Shown: positions 1-5,984 of the stretch, in pieces
Layout of the letters: the number at the start of each line of letters is the position of its first letter
Position numbering within the stretch: position 1 is the first letter of the stretch
Source of the DNA: Gemmobacter lutimaris
GTDB lineage: Bacteria; Pseudomonadota; Alphaproteobacteria; Rhodobacterales; Rhodobacteraceae
DNA: 64,000 nt
Assembly: GCF_003570715.1 (NCBI RefSeq)
Contig: NZ_QXXQ01000004.1
Span: 62,001-126,000, forward strand
Direction of reading: 5' to 3'
Position numbers and translations under genes: made by a program
The notes under the pieces: generated by a model
What the model saw: the letters and a program-made list of their open reading frames with translations, nothing else
Told to the model about the DNA's origin: nothing
Databases searched by the model: none

Positions 1-725
1 CGCTGACGCTGGCCACCGCCTACCGGATGCTGTTCGGCCACCACCCGCACGAACTGAAACCCGGCCAGAACGTGCTGGTCTGGGGCGCCTCGGGCGGTCT
101 GGGGTCTTATGCGATCCAGCTGGCCAATGCCGCGGGCGCCAATGCGATCGGCGTCATCTCGGACGAGGACAAGCGCGATTTCGTCATGGGCCTTGGCGCC
201 AAGGGCGTGATCAACCGCAAGGACTTCAAGTGCTGGGGGCAACTGCCCACCGTCAACAGCCCCGAATATAACGAATGGCTGAAAGAGGCCCGCAAGTTTG
301 GCAAGGCCATCTGGGACATCACCGGCAAGGGTGTCAGCGTCGACATGGTGTTCGAACATCCCGGTGAAAGCACCTTCCCGGTGTCGACGCTGGTGGTGAA
401 GAAGGGCGGCATGGTCGTGATCTGCGCCGGCACCTCTGGCTTCAACTGCACCTTCGACGTGCGGTATATGTGGATGCACCAGAAGCGCCTGCAAGGCAGC
501 CACTTTGCCCATCTGAAACAGGCCGCCGCCGCCAACCGCCTGATGTGCGAGCGCCGTCTGGACCCCTGCATGTCCGAGGTCTTTCCCTGGGCCGAAATCC
601 CGAAGGCCCATACGCTCATGCTGCGCAACCAGCACAAGCCGGGCAACATGGCTGTGCTTGTGCAGGCGCCGCGCACCGGCCTGCGCACTTTCGAGGATAC
701 GCTGGAAGCCAGCCGCGAACGCTGA
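1..725 (+). CDS. ccr: Crotonyl-CoA carboxylase/reductase, C-terminal part (cut by window edge)
   Basis: About 240 C-terminal residues of the NADPH-dependent enzyme that converts crotonyl-CoA and CO2 to ethylmalonyl-CoA, the key step of the ethylmalonyl-CoA pathway for acetyl-CoA assimilation. The reading frame is open from base 3 at the window edge; the family is about 430 residues long, so roughly the first 190 lie outside. Visible are the dinucleotide-binding loop GASGGLGSYAIQLA of the MDR fold and segments characteristic of Ccr rather than generic quinone reductases (NRKDFKCWGQLP, EYNEWLKEARKFGKAIWDI). A strong hairpin terminator follows the stop, so the unit ends here. The family assignment is firm; the upstream context is not visible. 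Confidence 0.93.
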   Translation, partial: LTLATAYRMLFGHHPHELKPGQNVLVWGASGGLGSYAIQLANAAGANAIGVISDEDKRDFVMGLGAKGVINRKDFKCWGQLPTVNSPEYNEWLKEARKFGKAIWDITGKGVSVDMVFEHPGESTFPVSTLVVKKGGMVVICAGTSGFNCTFDVRYMWMHQKRLQGSHFAHLKQAAAANRLMCERRLDPCMSEVFPWAEIPKAHTLMLRNQHKPGNMAVLVQAPRTGLRTFEDTLEASRER

Positions 726-746
726 TCCGGCTGTCACAGACAAGGC

Positions 747-774
747 AAACGCCGCCCCATCGGGCGGCGTTTTG
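747..774 (+). terminator. Rho-independent terminator of ccr
   Basis: A perfect 11-bp stem (AAACGCCGCCC at 747-757 with GGGCGGCGTTT at 762-772) closes on a CATC loop and runs into a short T stretch 22 bases after the ccr stop codon. Confidence 0.85.
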
Positions 775-793
775 CTTTGCAGGCCGGTCCTTG

Positions 794-829
794 GTGACAT
801 TCTATTGACCACTCTGGCGATAATGTCAC
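794..829. promoter_or_regulatory. Inverted repeat GTGACATT-N20-AATGTCAC, possible operator
   Basis: Perfect 8-bp arms at 794-801 and 822-829 lie between the ccr terminator and the small gene at 883. A TTGACC hexamer (805-810) sits between the arms and could be part of a promoter for the downstream gene. The position is right for a regulatory site, but no regulator gene lies next to it and I cannot name the protein. Confidence 0.35.
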
Positions 830-882
830 GTTGGGTTGGGGATTGTTCCCGATTCAGCGTAAGTTCAGGACTTGGGGGTTCC

Positions 883-1074
883 ATGCGTGATGACTGGATT
901 TTCGATGTCCTGGAAGACCTGCACAATTTCGCGCTGACCAACGGCCTGCCTGCCCTTGCGGCACAGATTCACACAGCGCAACAGGTGGCCGAAGCCGAGA
1001 TTTCGGCCCTTGCGGAAAACGGCGACGAAGCGCGCGGCCGTGCCATGGCAAATGGCGGTGGCAGGCCAAACTGA
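883..1074 (+). CDS. Conserved small protein, 63 aa, function unknown
   Basis: A short acidic, mostly helical protein beginning MRDDWIFDVLEDLHNFALTNGLPALAAQIHTA. I recognise this type as a small hypothetical protein of Rhodobacterales; no catalytic motif, signal peptide or membrane segment is visible. An open frame extends further upstream, but this ATG is preferred because it gives the conserved N-terminus and lies after the ccr terminator. It ends 43 bases before the preferred helicase start, so the two may be co-transcribed. Function unknown. Confidence 0.65.
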   Translation: MRDDWIFDVLEDLHNFALTNGLPALAAQIHTAQQVAEAEISALAENGDEARGRAMANGGGRPN

Positions 1075-1117
1075 CGCCCTCTCGCCATTGCGGTGCGGCT
1101 GGTCTATGGTCCGCCGC

Positions 1118-2644
1118 ATGCAGAAACCCGCACTTCAGTTTTCCGACGATCAGGCCGAAGCCTGGGACCGCGTGGCCGAACGGCTGCGCGGCATGGGGAT
1201 CGACATCGCGGACGGCACACTGACCCCGCCAGTCGAGGGCAAGAACACCGTTCTGGCAGTGATCGGCAAGGCCGGTTCGGGCAAGACCATGCTGCTGGCC
1301 AATCTTTACAAGGCCTTGCAGGATGCCGGGGTGGATATTGTCTCGGGCGATTATGAAGGCAAAAAGCGCAAGGACCGCCGCACGCTGGCAATTCTGGCGC
1401 CGACAAACAAGGCCGCTTCGGTGCTGCGGATGCGTGGCGTTCCGGCGACGACGATCCACCGTATCCTCTATACTCCGGTCTATGACCCGCAATACGAATT
1501 GATCGCCGAATGGCTGGCGGGAAATGCCAAACGGCCGGAAGTCGAGGGCCTGACCGAACAGGCGCTGGACCGGGCGAAGGCGTTCTACGATCAGGTCGCC
1601 TCAATCCCTGGCGCGCTTGCGGCGGCGGGTTTGCGCGGGTCCGATTTCATCAAGGGTTGGAAACGGCGGGAAGAGCCGCTGGACGTGGGGTTCATCGACG
1701 AAAGCTCGATGCTCGACGACCGGCAATTCGATGACCTGCGCGAGATCTTCCCTTCGCTGGTGCTGTTCGGTGATCCGGCGCAGCTTGCCCCGGTGGGGCA
1801 AAGCGGCCAGATGGTGTTCGACACGCTGGGCGAGCATGCGAAGCTGATGCTCAGCCGTATTCACCGGCAAGCCGAGGGCAACCCGATCCTCGATCTGGCA
1901 CATGCGCTGGCAGACCCCGATCTGCGCTTCGAAGAGTTCGAGCGCATGGTTGAAAACGCCGCCCGCAGCGATGACCGCGTGATCTGGGCGGAACGTGTGG
2001 ACAGCGAGATGATGGCGCGCAGCCCGGTGCTGGTCTGGCGCAATGCGACGCGCATCCGTCTCATCAACGCGTTCCGCGCCGTGCATGGCGCGCCGGAAGA
2101 TGCACTTCTGCCCGGCGAACCACTGATCTGCGACGGCATCGAACTGCCCTTGAAACACCGCAAGAAACGCATTGATCTGGAGGCGCGGGGCCTGATCAAG
2201 GGCGCGCAGGTGATCTATCTTGGCCCCGGCACGCGGTCGGGCTTTGCCCGGCTACATGTCATCGGCGCGGAGGAACCGCAACTGTCCGCCGCCTCGATCA
2301 TCAAGATCGAGAAGCCGGATGAGGAAGAACCCTTCATCCCGCAGGCCGCCACCATGGGTGCGACCTTTCTGCATGGTGCGGCGGTGACCATCCACAAGGC
2401 GCAGGGGTCGCAATGGCCCGAGGTGCAGGTCTTTGCCCCCGACCTTTGGGCGGCGGCGCAGGCCGGGCGCACCGAGGCGGGCATTCCGCTGTGGAAACGG
2501 CTGGCCTATGTGGCGATCACCCGTGCCGAAAAACGGCTGCACTGGGTGGTGCGCAACCGCCTTGGCCGCCCGCAGGCCCCGCTTGGGGTCGATGATCTTC
2601 GCGGCCAGTCGGCCGCGCCGCTCAGCCTCCGCCCGGAGAGCTGA
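1118..2644 (+). CDS. Stand-alone RecD-like superfamily 1 DNA helicase / AAA-type ATPase
   Basis: A 508-residue ATP-dependent helicase of the RecD/TraA branch. Walker A (GKAGSGKT) is at residues 50-57. The Walker B region reads GFIDESSMLDD, motif III is LVLFGDPAQLAPVG, motif V is TIHKAQGSQWPEVQVF and motif VI is YVAITRAEKRLHW near the C-terminus. It is shorter than RecD2 and has no RecB/RecC neighbours, so a role in recombination repair or replication restart is inferred from family only. Another in-frame ATG at 1106 would add MVRR; neither start has a strong ribosome site. It is followed at once by the double palindrome at 2647-2694. Confidence 0.85.
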   Translation: MQKPALQFSDDQAEAWDRVAERLRGMGIDIADGTLTPPVEGKNTVLAVIGKAGSGKTMLLANLYKALQDAGVDIVSGDYEGKKRKDRRTLAILAPTNKAASVLRMRGVPATTIHRILYTPVYDPQYELIAEWLAGNAKRPEVEGLTEQALDRAKAFYDQVASIPGALAAAGLRGSDFIKGWKRREEPLDVGFIDESSMLDDRQFDDLREIFPSLVLFGDPAQLAPVGQSGQMVFDTLGEHAKLMLSRIHRQAEGNPILDLAHALADPDLRFEEFERMVENAARSDDRVIWAERVDSEMMARSPVLVWRNATRIRLINAFRAVHGAPEDALLPGEPLICDGIELPLKHRKKRIDLEARGLIKGAQVIYLGPGTRSGFARLHVIGAEEPQLSAASIIKIEKPDEEEPFIPQAATMGATFLHGAAVTIHKAQGSQWPEVQVFAPDLWAAAQAGRTEAGIPLWKRLAYVAITRAEKRLHWVVRNRLGRPQAPLGVDDLRGQSAAPLSLRPES

Positions 2645-2646
2645 GC

Positions 2647-2694
2647 GCAAATTTCTTGATCAAGAAATTTGCAAAAGTCTTGCAAGACTTTTGC
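2647..2694. repeat. Double palindrome (two abutting perfect palindromes)
   Basis: Three bases after the helicase stop, a 26-bp perfect palindrome (2647-2672, half-site GCAAATTTCTTGA) shares its last GC with a 24-bp perfect palindrome (2671-2694, half-site GCAAAAGTCTTG). Each can form an AU-rich hairpin with a T run, so transcription termination is one likely role. Related structures occur at 51586-51607 and 61759-61790, which suggests a dispersed repeat family. Confidence 0.8.
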
Positions 2695-2733
2695 CCGTCC
2701 CCCGCGCTAGTCTCGCGCTGAAAGGAGCCCTTC

Positions 2734-2970
2734 ATGACCTGCGTTTTCGTCCAGTTCCGCTGCACCCCCGGCCAGACCTACAGCGTCGCCACCGCCATCT
2801 ACGACCGCGAGGTGGTGAGCGAGCTTTATTCGACTTCGGGCGAATATGATCTGATCGCAAAGGTTTACATCCCCGAGGGCGAGGATGTGGGCCATTATCT
2901 GTCGGAACGTCTGTTCGACATTCCGGGCATCATGCGCACGCTGACGACGATGACCTTCAAGGCGTTCTGA
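2734..2970 (+). CDS. Stand-alone Lrp/AsnC-type ligand-binding domain protein
   Basis: 78 residues corresponding to the RAM (regulation of amino acid metabolism) domain of Lrp/AsnC regulators without any DNA-binding helix-turn-helix. The pattern MTCVFVQFRCTPGQTY...GEYDLIAKVYIPEG...IPGIMRTLTTMTF is the usual beta-alpha-beta fold. Family members form rings and bind amino acids; they may modulate full-length Lrp proteins, but the function here is unproven. The gene stands alone between the double palindrome and the convergent antiporter operon, which ends 3 bases beyond its stop. Confidence 0.85.
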   Translation: MTCVFVQFRCTPGQTYSVATAIYDREVVSELYSTSGEYDLIAKVYIPEGEDVGHYLSERLFDIPGIMRTLTTMTFKAF

Positions 2971-2973
2971 GGA

Positions 2974-3375
2974 TCAGGAAGGCCGCCCCGGTTGCCCCGG
3001 CGGGGTCATCACCGGCTGGACCGGCTCTTCGCTCAGGTCCAGCGTCGCCCAGTCGCGGTCGGTGCCGGTAGGGGGCAGATCACCAGATTTCAGCTTGTCA
3101 GCCATATGCGCCTTGGCGATGAAATTCGCGGTGATCGGCGCAGTGAGGAACAGGAACAGCGTGATCAGCAGTTCGTGCCAGCTCACCTCGTTGCGCCAGA
3201 CAATTGCATGCAGCATCGAGGCGATCAATGCGCCACCAACGCCCAGCGTAGACGCCTTGGTCGGCGCATGCAGCCGGGTCATCAGATCGGGCAGCTTGAT
3301 CAGACCATAGCTGCCGACAAGGGCAAACACACCTGAAATGACCAGCAGGGCCGCGACAAGAATTTCCGCAAACAT
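2974..3375 (-). CDS. mnhG: Pha/Mnh/Mrp cation:proton antiporter subunit G
   Basis: A 133-residue small membrane subunit of the multi-subunit monovalent cation/H+ antiporter. Three hydrophobic segments and the family signature GVFALVGSYGLIKLPDLMTRLHAPTKASTLGVGG are present, followed by a hydrophilic tail. Last gene of the operon that runs mnhA/B-C-D-E-F-G on the minus strand. Expected role: assembly and stability of the complex that exports Na+ or K+ in exchange for protons during alkaline or salt stress. Confidence 0.92.
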   Translation of the reverse strand: MFAEILVAALLVISGVFALVGSYGLIKLPDLMTRLHAPTKASTLGVGGALIASMLHAIVWRNEVSWHELLITLFLFLTAPITANFIAKAHMADKLKSGDLPPTGTDRDWATLDLSEEPVQPVMTPPGQPGRPS

Positions 3376-3386
3376 CTGTCAGCCCC

Positions 3387-3656
3387 TCATTCGATGATGT
3401 CGCCGCGCAGGATGAACTTCGCATAGGCGACGGAAGACACAAAGCCGGTCATGGCGAAAAGCATGGCAGCCTCGAAATACAGCCCGGTGCCGATCGAAAT
3501 GCCGTAGATCACGATCAGCGCGATCATGTTCACGACCATCGTATCCAGCGCCAGCACGCGGTCGGGGATCGAAGGCGCGAAGATCACACGCCACAGGCAG
3601 ATCAGAACACCAATGCCGTAGCAGGCGAAAGCGAAGGTGAGGGCGGCTGCGATCAT
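3387..3656 (-). CDS. mnhF: Pha/Mnh/Mrp cation:proton antiporter subunit F
   Basis: An 89-residue protein with three membrane helices; the motif FAPSIPDRVLALDTM between helices 1 and 2 is the family hallmark. Its ATG overlaps the stop codon of subunit E by four bases (ATGA), the usual translational coupling in mrp operons. It is a structural part of the inner-membrane antiporter and is not expected to carry ions alone. Confidence 0.92.
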   Translation of the reverse strand: MIAAALTFAFACYGIGVLICLWRVIFAPSIPDRVLALDTMVVNMIALIVIYGISIGTGLYFEAAMLFAMTGFVSSVAYAKFILRGDIIE

Positions 3657-4144
3657 TCGAAAATCCTCATCAACCGTGTCTCGTAACGCGACTTGATGTC
3701 ATCGCGGATGGCATCTGCATCGGTGGCGTCAAGACAATGCACCAGAAGCGCGCGGCCATCGGCCGACATATCGGCGGTGACGGTGCCGGGCGTCATGGTG
3801 ATGGTACCGGCCAGAACCGTGATTGCCTCGGGCGTGCGCAGGTCCAGCGGCACGGTCACCCACAGCGGTTGGATCTGCGACTTCGGCTTGAACAGCACGA
3901 TCAGCGCGACGGTGATGTTCGACTTCACAATGTCATAGATCACGATCAGCATGAATTCGGCGGCGGCAAGCCAGTTCTTCACCATGGGCCGGTCGGGCCA
4001 GTAAGGCGCGGTCAGCAGCGGGATGGCAACCGACAGGATCGCGGCAAAGACGAGGCTGCCCCATTTGAAGTCATTGACCAGCAGCAGCCAGGTCAGGATC
4101 AGCAGGGCCGAGAGGCCGGGGTGCGGCAGGAATTTGCGCAACAT
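3653..4144 (-). CDS. mnhE: Pha/Mnh/Mrp cation:proton antiporter subunit E
   Basis: 163 residues starting MLRKFLPHPGLSALLILTWLLL, with N-terminal membrane helices and a cytoplasmic region containing TVPLDLRTPEAITVLAGTITMTPGTVTAD, the conserved segment of MnhE/PhaE. The ATG at 4144 is chosen because the longer frame runs back into subunit D; the start lies directly beside the end of that gene. It overlaps subunit F by four bases. Confidence 0.9.
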   Translation of the reverse strand: MLRKFLPHPGLSALLILTWLLLVNDFKWGSLVFAAILSVAIPLLTAPYWPDRPMVKNWLAAAEFMLIVIYDIVKSNITVALIVLFKPKSQIQPLWVTVPLDLRTPEAITVLAGTITMTPGTVTADMSADGRALLVHCLDATDADAIRDDIKSRYETRLMRIFE

Positions 4145-4145
4145 C

Positions 4146-5651
4146 TTACTCCGCTCCCAGTTTGTTGGCGGCGATATAGGCGTCGGGGTCGTGCAGCATG
4201 CGGGCGGTCTGTTCCAGCCAGCCGGTCGCGGGGCCGGCGGCGATGGTCCAGACGGCGAGTGCCGCCAGCAGCCCGCCCACGGCGGCAAAGGCCAGCGGTT
4301 GTGCAGGATGCGTCGGCAGGTCGCCGGGCGTGCCCTGCGATTTCCAGAACAAGGTGGAACCCGCGCGGCTGAAGCCGAGGATCACAAGGAAGGAACTCAT
4401 CAGGATCGCGCCCCAGACGATCGCCATGTCCGGCCCCCGGGTGGCGTCGAGGATCAGCAGCTTGCCAAGGAAGCCCGAAAGCGGCGGCATCCCGGCGGTG
4501 GCGATGGCCGAGGCCATGAAGAACGCGGCCAGCAAGCCGTTCTGGGGCAGGGGGGGCAGCGCCTCGGTCAGCGTACCGGTGCCGCGGCGGCTGATCACCA
4601 GATCGGCAATCAGGAACAGCGCGCCGCCTGCCAGCGTCGAATGCACGGCATAGTAAAGCGCGGCAGCCGTCGCCTCGGGGGTGAATTGCGCGACGGCGGT
4701 GAACAAGGTGCCCATCGAGGTGATGGCGGCAAAGGCCGCGACCCGCCCCAGATTGCGCGCACCCATCACGCCGAAGGCGCCGACGAACAGCGTGATCAGC
4801 GCGGCGGGCAGCAGCAGGTCGGCGAACAGCAGGCCGGTTGCGGGCAGGTCTTCCGGGAAGAACAGGGTATAGCAGCGGATCACCGCATAGGCGCCGACCT
4901 TGGTCATCACAGCAAACAGTGCGGCGACCGGGCCCGGCGCCTCGGCATAGGTGGCGGGCAGCCAGAAATGCAGCGGCACCAGCGCACCCTTGATGGCAAA
5001 GACCATCAGCAGCATCACACCAGCCGCACGGATCAACGCGAAGTCGCCCTCCGGCAGGCCCGGCAGTTTTGCCGCAAGGTCGGCCATGTTCAGCGTGCCG
5101 GTCACCGAATAGATCGTGGCAAGGGCAAACAGGAACAGGGTGGAACCGAGCAGGTTATAGGCCACATACTGCACCCCGGCCTTCAGCCGGTCACGGCCAC
5201 CGCCGTGGATCATCAGCCCGTAACTGGCGATCAGCAGCACCTCGAAGAACACGAAAAGGTTGAAGGCGTCGCCGGTCAGGAAGGCGCCACAGACGCCCAT
5301 CAGCTGAAACTGCCAGAGCGCGTGGAAGTGGCGGCCATTGCGATCCCAGCCGGTGCCGATGGCATAAAGCTGCACGACCAGCGCAAGGAAGGCAGTCAGC
5401 ACCACCATCAGCGCCGAAAGCCGGTCCAGCACCAGCACGATGCCGAAGGGCGCGGGCCAGTCGCCAAGGAAGTAAACCTCGGGGCCGTTCACGGTGGCGC
5501 CATGCAGCAGCATGACCGACACGCCCAGCAGCGCCACAGTGGCGGCGGTGGAAAACACCCGCGCCAGATCCAGCGTGGTGCGCAGCACCAGCAGGGTGAA
5601 GGCGCCCATGATCGCGGGCAGGACAACCGGAACGATGATCCAGTGGTGCAT
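4146..5651 (-). CDS. mnhD: Pha/Mnh/Mrp cation:proton antiporter subunit D
   Basis: 501-residue polytopic membrane protein homologous to the antiporter-like NuoM/NuoN subunits of complex I. The core proton-channel region includes VFAIKGALVPLHFWLPATYAEAPGPVAALFAVMTKVGAYAV, with the conserved lysines, and a conserved glutamate lies upstream in VFFEVLLIASYGLM. Start: the ATG at 5651 shares one base with the stop of subunit C (TGATG); a GTG one codon earlier is possible. With subunit A it probably forms one of the two ion-translocating channels. Confidence 0.93.
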   Translation of the reverse strand: MHHWIIVPVVLPAIMGAFTLLVLRTTLDLARVFSTAATVALLGVSVMLLHGATVNGPEVYFLGDWPAPFGIVLVLDRLSALMVVLTAFLALVVQLYAIGTGWDRNGRHFHALWQFQLMGVCGAFLTGDAFNLFVFFEVLLIASYGLMIHGGGRDRLKAGVQYVAYNLLGSTLFLFALATIYSVTGTLNMADLAAKLPGLPEGDFALIRAAGVMLLMVFAIKGALVPLHFWLPATYAEAPGPVAALFAVMTKVGAYAVIRCYTLFFPEDLPATGLLFADLLLPAALITLFVGAFGVMGARNLGRVAAFAAITSMGTLFTAVAQFTPEATAAALYYAVHSTLAGGALFLIADLVISRRGTGTLTEALPPLPQNGLLAAFFMASAIATAGMPPLSGFLGKLLILDATRGPDMAIVWGAILMSSFLVILGFSRAGSTLFWKSQGTPGDLPTHPAQPLAFAAVGGLLAALAVWTIAAGPATGWLEQTARMLHDPDAYIAANKLGAE

Positions 5652-5983
5652 CACTTGTCATCCTCCGCGAGGTCGATGCGGTCGTCGCCGGATTCGAGGA
5701 AAGCCCCCAGCGCCATCATCACGATCACCGCAGTCATGCCGAACGAGATCACGATGGCGGTCAGCACCAGCGCCTGCGGCAGCGGATCGGTGTAGCCCGC
5801 GGCGGTTTTCGACAGGATCGGCGGCAGCCCGGTCACGATGCGGCCCGAAGCAAAGATGAAGGCATTGCAGGCATAGGACAGCAGCGCCAGCCCCACGATG
5901 ACGGGGAAGCTGCGCAGGCGCAGGATCAGATAGATGCCCACGGCGGTCATCAGGCCCACGGCGGAGGCGACAAGGATTTCCAT
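5651..5983 (-). CDS. mnhC: Pha/Mnh/Mrp cation:proton antiporter subunit C
   Basis: 110-residue NuoK-like subunit with three membrane helices (MEILVASAVGLMTAVGIYLILR; FPVIVGLALLSYACNAFIF; PLPQALVLTAIVISFGMTAVIVMMA), the typical arrangement of MnhC/PhaC. The start ATG follows the stop of the fused A/B subunit by one base, and its stop overlaps the start of subunit D. Confidence 0.93.
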   Translation of the reverse strand: MEILVASAVGLMTAVGIYLILRLRSFPVIVGLALLSYACNAFIFASGRIVTGLPPILSKTAAGYTDPLPQALVLTAIVISFGMTAVIVMMALGAFLESGDDRIDLAEDDK

Positions 5984-5984
5984 G

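Noticed and set aside
4023-5795. Long plus-strand open frame opposite the antiporter genes
   Set aside because: Composition is Gln/His/Arg/Gly-rich antisense to well-defined mnhC-mnhD-mnhE genes, with no recognisable domain; it is a high-GC shadow frame.
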